A stretch of 64,000 nucleotides of DNA from Planctomycetales bacterium (lineage in GTDB: Bacteria; Planctomycetota; Planctomycetia; Planctomycetales; Planctomycetaceae), in assembly GCA_028285345.1 (NCBI GenBank), contig JANQPT010000051.1, positions 153,948 to 217,947 on the forward strand. The letters run 5' to 3'. The first letter of the stretch is position 1. The number at the start of each line of letters is the position of its first letter. Positions 44,233 through 53,318 of this stretch are shown piece by piece. Below the pieces are notes generated by a model. The model saw nothing but the letters and a program-made list of their open reading frames with translations, was not told the origin of the DNA and did no database searches. Position numbers and translations under genes: made by a program.

Positions 44233-45768
44233 TTATTTGCCCTCGGCGGCCCACTGTTTCATCCGGCTGATGTTGGTTTCGAGGATCTCGAGCTGTTTTT
44301 GAGCGTCGCTGCGATTGCGTCGGCTCTGGCGATAGACGTCCATGTCGCTGTCGTACATCGCCTCCGTTTCCGGATCCCGGCCCTTGTCGTCGGTCGCGAT
44401 CATCCACTGTTCAAGGCGTTTTCGCATCTCCGCCAACGTCGAGTGATGATCAGGGTCGTCCGCCAAGTTGTTAATCTCGTGCGGATCCTGTTTCAGATCG
44501 TACAACTCCTCTGCGGGCCGCGTCGGGGCGAGCAGACGCCGTTGAATTTTGTTCAGCTTGCCGTCGCGATGGGCGCGGCGCAGCGAGATGAGAATCGATT
44601 TCTTGTCCTTGTAGGCGTTCGGCTGCAAGTACGGCCGGTCCGGCAGGAAGTTGCGAATGTATTTGAACCGTTTGGTGCGGACGCAGCGCAAATGGTCGAC
44701 CGTTTCATCACAGCGGTCGCGGGCTGCAAAGATCGCTTCCCGCGGCTGATACTCCTTGGCGAAGACGTCTCGCGCCTGCATCGACTTCGGAATCGGGATC
44801 CCCGCCGCCGCCAATGAAATGGCCGCGATGTCGATGTGCTCGACGAGATCGTCGCGAGTGATGCCCTTCTCAATTCCAGGCCCGCTGACAATCAGCGGCA
44901 CGTTAATCCCCTCTTCGTACAAGAATTGTTTGCCGCGCGCATGGCTTATTCCATGATCGGTCATGAAGATCACGAGCGTCTGATCGAGGTCCCCCTCATC
45001 GCGGAGACGCTGGAGGATTTGTCCAACAATCCTGTCGGTATAGCGAACGGAGTCCAAATAGGCGGCCCAGTCCTCGCGAATCACCGGCGTGTCTGGATAG
45101 TAGGGGGGCAGAACAACGTCTTTGAGGTCGGTGCTGCTCCCCAGCGCGCGCTCTGCTTTCTTCGCAAAACGGCGTGCCGAGTCGAGCGTTCCGCCCCGCA
45201 GCTTGCCGCCCCGCAATTGAATTTGCGCGAAGAACGGCTGCCCCGGCTTTCGGTCCGACCAATCGTGGCCGTCGTAGATACTCCGATCCCACTCGAAGTT
45301 GTAGTCCGTCTTGCCCAGCCGCGGACGGTTGTTCGGCCAACTTCCCACCGATGTGTAGTAGCCCGCCCGTTGAAACAGCGCCGGCAGCGGTTCGACACCT
45401 TGCGGCAAGTTGATTTTGAGCTTACCGCGTCCGCTACGGTGGTGGTGCGCGCCGATACTTGTCTGGTACATCCCGGTAATGAACGCCGAACGGCAGGTCG
45501 AGCAGACGGGTGCGGTCACAAACGCGCGGGTGAATTTGGTCCCCTGCCGGGCAAGCTCGTCAACATGCGGCGTTTTGATCAGCGGCTCGCCATAGCAGGA
45601 AAAATTCGCCGACATGTCGTCGACAATGATCCAAAGAATGTTCGGTCGCGGCGTGTCCCGTTCGGCGGCAGATAATGCCTCGCCCGGTGATGCAGCGACG
45701 CAAATCGCGAAAATGAGCAGAGCGGTGGCAAGAGCACTCTGCAAAAAGCGTAGAGAAATTGCGGTCAT
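44233..45768 (-). CDS. exported sulfatase with CSTCR active-site motif
   Basis: A 511-residue sulfatase with a signal peptide (FLQSALATALLIFAICVAAS) and core start PNILWIIVDDMSANF. The formylglycine position is Cys89 in CSTCR; the usual third position is Pro, Ser or Ala and the fourth Ser, so Thr and Cys92 are unusual. SAFITGMYQTSIGAHHHRSG follows, as in heparan N-sulfatase-like planctomycete enzymes. The C-terminal YDLKQDPHEINNLADDP is typical. ATG 45768 gives a proper signal peptide; a frame to 45843 exists without support. Whether the Cys is converted is an open question. Confidence 0.88.
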   Translation of the reverse strand: MTAISLRFLQSALATALLIFAICVAASPGEALSAAERDTPRPNILWIIVDDMSANFSCYGEPLIKTPHVDELARQGTKFTRAFVTAPVCSTCRSAFITGMYQTSIGAHHHRSGRGKLKINLPQGVEPLPALFQRAGYYTSVGSWPNNRPRLGKTDYNFEWDRSIYDGHDWSDRKPGQPFFAQIQLRGGKLRGGTLDSARRFAKKAERALGSSTDLKDVVLPPYYPDTPVIREDWAAYLDSVRYTDRIVGQILQRLRDEGDLDQTLVIFMTDHGISHARGKQFLYEEGINVPLIVSGPGIEKGITRDDLVEHIDIAAISLAAAGIPIPKSMQARDVFAKEYQPREAIFAARDRCDETVDHLRCVRTKRFKYIRNFLPDRPYLQPNAYKDKKSILISLRRAHRDGKLNKIQRRLLAPTRPAEELYDLKQDPHEINNLADDPDHHSTLAEMRKRLEQWMIATDDKGRDPETEAMYDSDMDVYRQSRRNRSDAQKQLEILETNISRMKQWAAEGK

Positions 45769-46382
45769 CTGCGGTGCGGCCTTTCCCGGACGGAACTCTT
45801 CTCGATACTTCGCATTGCCATCGGCATCTGCGGCCCGAATCAACCCCCGTGTAACAACGCATCCCGCTCTATAGAATCGGGCCGTACGGACTCGTTCAAC
45901 ACCCGGCAGAAACTGGAACCGGCAGAAGTCGAGTAGCGCCTGCGGTAGAAGTGGATCCTAGATCCGCCGGCCAACGACCGCAACCGACGGCCGGCGACAA
46001 AAAGCGGCCGAGACTTGCGGCCCGCCCCGAACGACCGGGAACGTCACACCGCAATTCACTGCACAGCCGCGCGACGCGATGAGAACATGCACCTGAACGA
46101 CGGCATTTTCACCGGTGCGGCGTGAAATTGTCCGCGCAGAGAAGCACTGTCTCCGGCGCACCTGCTGTGAATCAATGGAATCGCGGGCAAAAAGCACAAT
46201 CACGGCAATCGGCACGCCGCTTGCAAGATAGGCCGTCGGACAGGGAGTTTCAGAAAACGTCCTGTAACATCATTACTCAATAGCGTTCGTTGCGTCATGA
46301 CGTACGGTCACAATCTTTGCCGTTTCTTCGGCGGCCATGGCTGTTGCTGCGCAGACGTTAGAAAAGGTGAAGTGAATCGACC
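45769..46382. other. intergenic region, nothing identified
   Basis: About 610 bases between the divergent sulfatase and the metal-binding lipoprotein. An 85-codon minus-strand frame (45958-46215) is compositionally unlike a protein and is not called. I see no palindrome or promoter I would name. Confidence 0.5.
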
Positions 46383-46655
46383 ATGTTGAGAACCCCTCCG
46401 CTTCAGCGCCGCAGTGCCGTCTTGTTGCTTGCTGTGAGCTTAATCTGCTTCGTGCCCGGCTGCGGCGACAGCGTGCCGCACATCGACACGTCGAACGTTT
46501 ACGACCCGCTGCAAAAGCCGGGGACTTGCGAAATCTGCAAGAAGCCGATCGACGAAGTCGCGGACGAGAACTGCTTAATCGTGCGCGGGAACCGCTACAT
46601 CGTCTGCGACGAAAAATGTGCGGAGGATATGAAAGAATGGCTGGCCAAGCAGTGA
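46383..46655 (+). CDS. small lipoprotein with YHS/TRASH-like metal-binding cysteines
   Basis: A 90-residue lipoprotein. The signal RRSAVLLLAVSLICFVPGC ends in a lipobox (VPGC). The domain then has CEICKKPID, a 14-residue spacer with a further Cys, GNRYIVCDEKC and AEDMKEWL. That is the pattern of YHS/TRASH metal-binding domains (CxxC ... YxxCxxxC ... helix). It is likely exported and tethered to a membrane, where it could bind a divalent or soft metal. It precedes the DUF1559 and CobN-like genes by 73 bases and is oriented the same way, which suggests a shared metal-handling transcript. Confidence 0.75.
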   Translation: MLRTPPLQRRSAVLLLAVSLICFVPGCGDSVPHIDTSNVYDPLQKPGTCEICKKPIDEVADENCLIVRGNRYIVCDEKCAEDMKEWLAKQ

Positions 46656-46728
46656 GCTGCAAATCGTGTAGCTGCCCAATGGCCGGGTCAATTCAGAGTC
46701 TCAATAGAGTTCAAGGAGTTTGCAACTG

Positions 46729-47688
46729 ATGAAGAAGCGCCGCGGATTTACGTTGATTGAGTTGCTGGTCGTCATCGCGATTATTGCGATTCTGATCTCA
46801 TTGTTGCTGCCTGCCGTTCAACAAGCCCGGTCAGCGGCGCGGAGGACGCACTGCCGCAACAACCTCAAGCAGATCGGCATCGCCCTGCACAGTTACCATG
46901 ACGTCTACAACCGCTGGCCGGCCGGACATCTGGAGACCGGCACGAACGGCCCGGCCTACCGTCACCAACTCGGCTGGCTGACCTATCTGCTCCCCTACGT
47001 CGATCAAGGGAACGTTTACGACGAAATCGACTTCAATGACATCGGCCCCAGTGATGAGAATCCCAACCCGAACGGATCGGCTTCAGAGAATGCCGCGTTC
47101 TACGCAGCGGGCGGGAAAGACATTCCCACTTACCTTTGTCCCAGCGATCCCACGGATCGGGTCGATCCCATCTGGGCGCCGACCAACTATCTCGGCAGTC
47201 AAGGACCGGATTGTGAATGCCGCGGCAAAGATTGCCGCGGAATGTTCGGCCACGACACGTGGGTTCGTTTGTCCGACGTGACGGACGGCACGTCGAACAC
47301 GATTGCGGCCGGCGAAACGCTCAAGGGCGATTTGGACGTCGACACGCTGCAGGACAACTACTTCTATCGTCCTGCGGGCGGCGATGCGGGTGATATCGAC
47401 ACCTGTCAAAGTGGCGATCTCAACCGGTCGGACCGGGCCACAATTTGGCTCGGAGGGCATCCGCAACACAATATGCTCAGTACCGACCGTGCCCCGAATG
47501 ACTTGCGGTTTGATTGCATTGCCCCCAACAACGCCTGTTCCAACTTTGCGGCGCGCAGCGCGCATACCGGCGGAGCGTTTTTCCTGCTCTGCGACGGATC
47601 CGTGCACTTCATCTCCGACAATATCGACCTGACCCGGATCCGTGCGTACGGTACCCGCTCCGGCGGTGAAGTCGACAGCATTTTCTAG
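46729..47688 (+). CDS. DUF1559 prepilin-like protein
   Basis: A 319-residue type IV pilin-like protein. The N-terminal cleavage and methylation motif is RRGFTLIELLVVIAIIAILISLLLPAVQQARSAARR, followed by DUF1559 (NNLKQIGIALHSYHDVYNRWP) and the terminal H-x9-DG motif (AHTGGAFFLLCDGSVHFIS). Such proteins are abundant in planctomycetes and are probably surface-exposed; their role is unclear. AAGGAG lies 10 bases before ATG 46729. The CobN-like gene follows after 78 bases, so it is probably co-transcribed with it. Confidence 0.93.
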   Translation: MKKRRGFTLIELLVVIAIIAILISLLLPAVQQARSAARRTHCRNNLKQIGIALHSYHDVYNRWPAGHLETGTNGPAYRHQLGWLTYLLPYVDQGNVYDEIDFNDIGPSDENPNPNGSASENAAFYAAGGKDIPTYLCPSDPTDRVDPIWAPTNYLGSQGPDCECRGKDCRGMFGHDTWVRLSDVTDGTSNTIAAGETLKGDLDVDTLQDNYFYRPAGGDAGDIDTCQSGDLNRSDRATIWLGGHPQHNMLSTDRAPNDLRFDCIAPNNACSNFAARSAHTGGAFFLLCDGSVHFISDNIDLTRIRAYGTRSGGEVDSIF

Positions 47689-47766
47689 TGTGAAATCTTT
47701 CAGAAATATCCGTTTGGACGGCGCCTGATCAGAGACCTTGCTTGGCGGCTTTGAAAGAAGCTGCGA

Positions 47767-50700
47767 TTGACCGGAGATGCAAAGTTGAAGCAGCTATTCG
47801 GCCGGATTGCGGTCCTGTTCGCAGCCCTGGTCATAATACATCGAGCCGCAAACGGTCAGAACGACGACGCGCCGGCCAAGAAGGCCCCCACAAGAGCGAG
47901 CAATCCTGAAACCCCCACCTCAGGCAAGAAACTCGCTTTTGTGGGCCTTCATGGCGGCGTGTTTGAAGTTCTCCAGCGCTACGAAGCGGATCTCGGTTTG
48001 CAGGTCGAATATCTCAACGACGAGCAACTCGCAGCTGAGAGTGCTGATTTGTCCAATTACCGGATCGTCTTCTTGCAACACATGCGAGACGAGGACCGGG
48101 AGCATTACCGCAAGCTGATGAAGGCAGGCCGGGAACAGAATCCCGAGTTGCGGATATTTTCCATCTCCGGGCTGGCGGAGCGGCACTTGCCGAATCTGGT
48201 TAAGCAGGGAGTCATTGAGAGCGACCCCAAGCTGGCCGACTATTACGGCAGCACACCGGAGAATTTGCGGCGGTTTTTGATCTATGTGAACGTCACCTAT
48301 CTGGGCGATAAGGGGAACATCTTGCCGGCCGTTCCGCGCCAGCGGCGGGGTGGCTTGTTCCATCCTGATCGTGAGGGACTGTTTGAAAACACCGGCGAGT
48401 TCCTGCGGTGGGCCCGCGAAAACGGTCGTGAGACCGAGGACGTCCCCCGAACGGTCATTGCCGTGCACTCGACACATCTGGAATTTCAACAGCCGAAAGT
48501 CGTGAAGGCGTTAATTCGCGAGTTCGAGAAGCAGGGCGCGCTAGCGGTCGCGATGATCGACTTCGGCCCCAATTACGAACAGAGCCTGCTGGAGTTCAAG
48601 CCGCACGCGATTGTGCATACCTGCCACAGCCGCGAGAGCGCAGCGTTTCGCGAGAAAGCGGGGGCGCCGCATCTGCATTCGATCTTCTTCCGCAAACAAT
48701 CGATCGACGACTGGAAAACCAGTATTGAAGGTATTTCCTCCAGCGAGATGGCGTTTCACGTCATCGGGCAGGAACTGCGGGGCGCGATCGAACCGCAGAT
48801 TGGAGCGGGCACACGCGCGGGCGGCGGAAGCTCGGAAGCGTTCACGCCGATTCCGGAGCGGATCGAGCATTTGGTGAGCCGGGCAGTCGGGTGGATGAAC
48901 CTGGCCCGCACGCCGAATCGCGATAAGAAAATCGCGTTCATTTATTACGACCGCGAAATGGGCAAGGCCGAGTTGATGCGGGGCAGCGCCACCGGGATGT
49001 TTATGAACGGCCCCCGCAGTCTGGTCAAGGTGCTCCAGCGGATGCAGGAGGACGGATACTCGCTGCCGCGCGTGCCCGCTGATGAAGACGAGTTGATCGG
49101 CTGGATGATGCAGCGCGGCCGCCAAATCGGCATCTGGGCGCCGGGCGTTTTGGATCGGTCCGCCCGAAGCGGTGAAGCGGTGTTGATCCCCACGGACGTC
49201 TACCAAGAATGGTTCGAGACGAAAGTCCCTGAAAAACAGCGCAAGGAACTGATCAAGCGGTGGGGACCCCCGCCGGGGAAGTTTCTGGTCTGGGAAAACG
49301 ACGGCAAAAAGTTCATCGTCATCCCGCGGATCGATTTGGGAAATGTGATTCTGCTGCCGCAGCCGCTGCGAGGCGAAGCGCACGACACGTCGCTGGTGCA
49401 CGACAAACTCGTGCCGCCGCCGCACAATTACTTGGCGACCTACTTCTGGCTGCAGGAGGCATTCGCCGCCGACGCGATGGTACACTTCGGCACGCACGGC
49501 ACGGAGTTTATTCTTCCCGGCAAAGCGGTCGGGCTCTCGCAGTCCGATTGGCCCGACATGTTGATGGGCGCGATCCCCAACATCAACCCCTGGATCATCA
49601 ACAACCTGGGCGAATCCTCGCCGGTGAGGCGCCGGGCCTATGCGGTGCTGATCGATCACCTCGTGCCGCCGTCCGTCAACGCCGAAGTCTCCGATGAGTT
49701 GTTGAATCTGCACAACGACATTGACAAATGGGTTGTGCTGGAACCGGGGGCGCTCAAGGAGAAGTTTCGCGAAACGATCACGGAACAGTTCCGAGCTCAA
49801 AACTTGGAGCAAGATTTGCATATTGATCTCTCCGACAAACGCCTCTTGACGCCGAAGGAGATTGAGACCGTCTTGGCCTACCTGCACGACATTCACAACG
49901 AAAGCACGCCAATCAGCCTACACGTTTTCGGCGAGCCGCCGCGCGAGGACCTGTTGATTCCATGGATCACAACCTGCCTGCGGCAAACATTTCGCAATGG
50001 ATTGGGCGAGGTGATTGACGTGCCGGCGGAGGAAGCGCTCAATCCGGGCGATCGCGAAAAGTATCTCCGCCGCAAGGCAGAGGAGATCGTGACGTTAATC
50101 GTCCGCCAAGGTTTCGGTGCGGATGAAGCGGTCAAAGCGGTCGGCGGAAAAGTCGCTGCTGGTGAGTTGCCGGAAGAGGTCACCAAGGGCATCGCGCTGG
50201 CGGGCCGATTAAGTCAAGGTTTTGCCGAAACACACAACGAGGTCGACAACCTGCTGGCAGCGCTCTCGGGCAAATTCATTCCCCCCGGACCGGGCAACAG
50301 CCCCGGTCGTAATCCGGCCGTGGTCCCCACCGGCCGCAACATGTACCTGATGAATCCGGAAGAAGTCCCCACGCGGCCTTCGTGGGAAATCGGCAAGAAG
50401 CTGGTCAATCAATTGCTCCAGCAACAATTGGAGGCGAACGGGCGGTATCCGCAGAAAGTCGCGTTCACCTTGAATTCGTTCGCAACGTTTCAAGACTACG
50501 GCGTGATGGAATCGCAGATCCTCTATTTGATGGGCGTGCGGCCCGTGTGGGACGACCGCAATCTTGTCGCGGACCTGGAATTGATCCCTGTCGAGGAATT
50601 GGGCCGTCCCCGAATCGACGTTTTCATTTCGTCGCTGGGCTATTACCGCGACATGCTGCCGACGCGGATGCGGCTGTTGGACAAAGCAATCCGCATGGCG

Positions 50701-51903
50701 GCGACTTTGAAAGAGGACCGGAATTCAATCTACGAAAACAGCCGCCGCGTCAAAGCGGAGTTGGAAGAGCAGGGGATTGACGCTGCAAAGGCGGAAACGC
50801 TCTCCTGGGCCCGCATCTTTGGCGGACCGCCGGGACAATTTGGTGGCAGTGCCGGTTACTACTACCTTGTGGAACGTTCGGGAGAATGGGACACCCGCGA
50901 AGAATTGATGGGCACCTATCTCAGCTTTTCCCGCCACGTCTACACCGATGGTCTCTGGGGAGAGGATGCCCCAGAGACTTATAACCGGCACATCCAAGGC
51001 ACGGACGTGCTGCTGCGGAGTTGGTCGGACCGTACACGCAGCCCCCTCTCGAATAAATACACCTGGTACAAGGGGGGCAGCCTGTCGCTGGCGATCAAAC
51101 ATCTGACCGGCAAAGAGCCGCAGTGGTTTCTCTCCGACGTCCGTGACCCCGATAAGGCGTCAATGGTCGGGGCGGAGGACGCTCTGCGCAAGGATTACCG
51201 CGTGCGGTTGTTCAACCGCAAATGGATTGAAGGCATGATGAAGGAGGGCTACGCCGGCGCCGATCAGATCGCCGTGCACGTTTCCAACACGATGGGCTGG
51301 AAGATCATGCGCGAAAACAGCGTCTCCGACGACATTTGGGAGGAGATTGTCGACATCTACATCCGCGACAAACGCAATCTGAACATCCGCCAGTGGTTCG
51401 AGGCGGAGAATCCGTTTGCCTTTCAGGATATCACGGAAATCTTGCTGGAAACGGTCCGCAAAGGGTATTGGGAGCCGAACGAGGAGACGCTCCGCGAAAT
51501 CGCCAAGGAATACGCGCAGTCGGTCGCCCGTCACGGCGAAGGGGGCGGCCTCCGCGGCGGCGGCAATACAAAGCTGGAAGCATTCGTCGAGCAAGTCCTC
51601 AGCGCGCCGGGCAGCCGGAACTTGGATCAATTGTTGGCCGCGTACCAAGCCGAGACGCTGAAATCATCCACCATCGCGCAGCCAACTGAGACTGAAAAGT
51701 CGCCAACGGAAGTCGAAGTCGCGGACACACAACTGCCGGAGGAAATTCAAGGTCAGGAACTGATCCCCCAATCCGCCCAGCAAACATCCCTGTTGGAACC
51801 ACAGCAATTGTATTGGCTGGCGGCCGCCTTATGCGTGGTCTGTTTGCTGCTGGTGGTCATCGGCTATCGCGCCCGCCGAGGACAGCCGGGCGATGGTCTT
51901 TAA
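47767..51903 (+). CDS. membrane-anchored extracytoplasmic CobN-like chelatase (HmuS-like)
   Basis: A 1378-residue CobN/magnesium-chelatase H family protein. Unlike cytoplasmic CobN of B12 synthesis it has an N-terminal signal peptide (LFGRIAVLFAALVIIHRAANG) and a C-terminal membrane helix (LYWLAAALCVVCLLLVVIGYRARRG), so the catalytic body is outside the cytoplasm. The CobN core includes HFGTHGTEFILPGKAVGLS (from residue 573) and AIPNINPWIINNLGESSP. MotA/TolQ and DUF2149 genes follow. CobN-like HmuS with these two partners is known from Bacteroidetes hmu loci, where haem dechelation has been proposed. The start is TTG 47767 or TTG 47785 (GGAG 9 bases upstream of the latter). CobS and CobT are absent from the window. 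Confidence 0.88.
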   Translation: MTGDAKLKQLFGRIAVLFAALVIIHRAANGQNDDAPAKKAPTRASNPETPTSGKKLAFVGLHGGVFEVLQRYEADLGLQVEYLNDEQLAAESADLSNYRIVFLQHMRDEDREHYRKLMKAGREQNPELRIFSISGLAERHLPNLVKQGVIESDPKLADYYGSTPENLRRFLIYVNVTYLGDKGNILPAVPRQRRGGLFHPDREGLFENTGEFLRWARENGRETEDVPRTVIAVHSTHLEFQQPKVVKALIREFEKQGALAVAMIDFGPNYEQSLLEFKPHAIVHTCHSRESAAFREKAGAPHLHSIFFRKQSIDDWKTSIEGISSSEMAFHVIGQELRGAIEPQIGAGTRAGGGSSEAFTPIPERIEHLVSRAVGWMNLARTPNRDKKIAFIYYDREMGKAELMRGSATGMFMNGPRSLVKVLQRMQEDGYSLPRVPADEDELIGWMMQRGRQIGIWAPGVLDRSARSGEAVLIPTDVYQEWFETKVPEKQRKELIKRWGPPPGKFLVWENDGKKFIVIPRIDLGNVILLPQPLRGEAHDTSLVHDKLVPPPHNYLATYFWLQEAFAADAMVHFGTHGTEFILPGKAVGLSQSDWPDMLMGAIPNINPWIINNLGESSPVRRRAYAVLIDHLVPPSVNAEVSDELLNLHNDIDKWVVLEPGALKEKFRETITEQFRAQNLEQDLHIDLSDKRLLTPKEIETVLAYLHDIHNESTPISLHVFGEPPREDLLIPWITTCLRQTFRNGLGEVIDVPAEEALNPGDREKYLRRKAEEIVTLIVRQGFGADEAVKAVGGKVAAGELPEEVTKGIALAGRLSQGFAETHNEVDNLLAALSGKFIPPGPGNSPGRNPAVVPTGRNMYLMNPEEVPTRPSWEIGKKLVNQLLQQQLEANGRYPQKVAFTLNSFATFQDYGVMESQILYLMGVRPVWDDRNLVADLELIPVEELGRPRIDVFISSLGYYRDMLPTRMRLLDKAIRMAATLKEDRNSIYENSRRVKAELEEQGIDAAKAETLSWARIFGGPPGQFGGSAGYYYLVERSGEWDTREELMGTYLSFSRHVYTDGLWGEDAPETYNRHIQGTDVLLRSWSDRTRSPLSNKYTWYKGGSLSLAIKHLTGKEPQWFLSDVRDPDKASMVGAEDALRKDYRVRLFNRKWIEGMMKEGYAGADQIAVHVSNTMGWKIMRENSVSDDIWEEIVDIYIRDKRNLNIRQWFEAENPFAFQDITEILLETVRKGYWEPNEETLREIAKEYAQSVARHGEGGGLRGGGNTKLEAFVEQVLSAPGSRNLDQLLAAYQAETLKSSTIAQPTETEKSPTEVEVADTQLPEEIQGQELIPQSAQQTSLLEPQQLYWLAAALCVVCLLLVVIGYRARRGQPGDGL

Positions 51904-52301
51904 CGCAGAGTCGCGAAGTCGCAGGGACGCAGAGCAGAAATGTAGGTCAGGCACGCTCTAGCGCGTTCGCCGAGAATGTTCATAACAAAACAGTGTCATC
52001 GTAGGTGCGCTATTCCATGCACCATGCCTGACGCCCTGCGGGGCGCCCTTCCCCTGGCGGCGTCAGGCATGGTGCAGTGAAGAGCCGGCGTTTGCAGAAT
52101 GTGTGTAGCGGTAGTCAATGTATGTGCATTACGTCATAGCGTGCGTGTCCTACGGCGAAAATGGTGGTCATCGGTTCTCGCTTGTCGCGGACAGTGGGGA
52201 GGCCGTCTTTGACGCAGAGTCGCGAGACACAACAGAGGAGTGCGGAGCGAGAGTCTCAATTCTCACTCCTCTCCCCTCACTCCTCCAATCGGACATCACC
52301 A
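51904..52301. other. repeat-filled spacer inside the chelatase operon
   Basis: No gene. ACGCAGAGTCGCGA occurs at about 51904 and again near 52211. A large REP-like palindrome lies at 52020-52074, and a pyrimidine-rich run (CTCACTCCTCTCCCCTCACT) precedes the MotA/TolQ start. The spacer looks like a site of repeat insertion. Confidence 0.6.
52020..52074. repeat. REP-like inverted repeat, 16-bp perfect arms
   Basis: CACCATGCCTGACGCC (52020-52035) pairs perfectly with GGCGTCAGGCATGGTG (52059-52074) across a 23-base loop that has its own short stem. A partial related string (GTCAGGCAC) occurs near 51947. Confidence 0.8.
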
Positions 52302-52979
52302 ATGGAATTCCTGGTCGAAATCCTATTCTTTCTTTCAACGGCGCTGCTGCTTCCGGTCGTTGCTGCGCTGTTGGCGTTCGTCGCTTGGTCGCTGTTGGAG
52401 ATCGGCGGGTTTGCCCGGGAGGCCCGCGAACGGCGGCGATGGAAGACGGCTTGGGAGGCACTCTCAAAGACACTGCACGCTCAATCGCGACCTGACAGTC
52501 GATTGGCGGCGGCAGAGTTTTTTGGGAACGCTGCGTTTGGCGGCCTGATGGGAGTATTCTGCCGGCGCGGGAGAAAAGCCCAAGACAACGAGGTGCAACT
52601 GGGAAAGCTGGTTTCGGATATCGAAATCGAAGCGGCCAGCCGCTTGGCGCGAATGAGTCTCGCCATACGTGTCGGGCCGATACTGGGGCTGATGGGCACG
52701 CTGATTCCGCTCGGACCGGCGTTGATGGGGCTTTCTTCAGGAAACATCGACCAACTCGCCCGCAACCTCGTCGTCGCCTTCAGCACCACGGTCCTGGGAT
52801 TGTTTGTCGGGGGAGTCAGTTACGCCATCTGGCTGGCGCGCCGTCAATGGTATGCCGCCGATATGGCGGAGATCGAGTACATCTATTTACGTTGCCTGGC
52901 GGACGAGGGGAATCAACAATATGCGTCAACCCACTCACAGCCGACCGCGGCACGCGGCGCATCGACGGCTGCTCGATAG
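52302..52979 (+). CDS. MotA/TolQ/ExbB proton channel family protein (HmuU-like)
   Basis: A 225-residue inner-membrane protein with three helices: EILFFLSTALLLPVVAALLAFVAWSLLEIG near the start, then VGPILGLMGTLIPLGPALMGL and FSTTVLGLFVGGVSYAIWLA around a loop, as in TolQ/ExbB/MotA stators. These proteins use ion flow to energise outer-membrane or periplasmic partners. The position between the CobN-like and DUF2149 genes matches HmuU of Bacteroidetes haem loci. ATG 52302 follows a pyrimidine-rich stretch and lacks a clear ribosome site. Its end overlaps the DUF2149 start by 59 bases. Confidence 0.88.
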   Translation: MEFLVEILFFLSTALLLPVVAALLAFVAWSLLEIGGFAREARERRRWKTAWEALSKTLHAQSRPDSRLAAAEFFGNAAFGGLMGVFCRRGRKAQDNEVQLGKLVSDIEIEAASRLARMSLAIRVGPILGLMGTLIPLGPALMGLSSGNIDQLARNLVVAFSTTVLGLFVGGVSYAIWLARRQWYAADMAEIEYIYLRCLADEGNQQYASTHSQPTAARGASTAAR

Positions 52980-53277
52980 CGACGAAGACGATCCGTTAGC
53001 CGGTGTGGCCAATCTGTTCGACGCGGCGATGGTGTTTGCGGTCGCGCTGCTATTGGCGCTGGTCTCACATTTTCATTTGACGGAGTTACTTTCCGCCAAA
53101 GAGGTGACGATTCTCAAAAATCCGGGCCGGCCCGACATGGAGGTCATTCGACGACACGGCGAACAGCTGGAGCACTACCGCATCAGCGAGCAAACCTTGG
53201 GAGGCGAGGGTGAAAAACTCGGCACCGCCTACCGGCTGAAGTCGGGTGAAGTGGTCTATGTCCCAGACGGCCGATGA
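52921..53277 (+). CDS. DUF2149 protein (HmuV-like, ExbD/TolR-position subunit)
   Basis: A 118-residue protein of the DUF2149 family: DEDDPLAGVANLFDAAMVFAVALLLALV gives one membrane helix near residues 28-48. A periplasmic domain follows, ending with the family signature GGEGEKLGTAYRLKSGEVVYVPD. Like ExbD/TolR it has one helix and one exported domain, and it probably pairs with the MotA/TolQ-type protein. The 59-base overlap with the upstream gene implies coupled translation. It is the last gene of the group and converges on the porin gene. Confidence 0.9.
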   Translation: MRQPTHSRPRHAAHRRLLDSDEDDPLAGVANLFDAAMVFAVALLLALVSHFHLTELLSAKEVTILKNPGRPDMEVIRRHGEQLEHYRISEQTLGGEGEKLGTAYRLKSGEVVYVPDGR

Positions 53278-53318
53278 GTGCAAAGAGATCTCCGTCAGTC
53301 GTCGGTGTCGACGCGTTC

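Noticed and set aside
45958..46215. 85-codon minus-strand frame in the gap before the metal-binding lipoprotein
   Set aside because: No ribosome site, no domain pattern and unusual composition; not supported as a gene.
48541..49896. 451-codon minus-strand frame opposite the CobN-like gene
   Set aside because: It is a shadow of a high-GC coding region and rich in Arg/His/Val without domain patterns; the opposite strand encodes clear CobN motifs.
47767..51903. CobN subunit of cobaltochelatase for cobalamin synthesis
   Set aside because: The signal peptide, C-terminal membrane helix and MotA/DUF2149 neighbours do not fit a cytoplasmic CobNST complex; no CobS or CobT is present.
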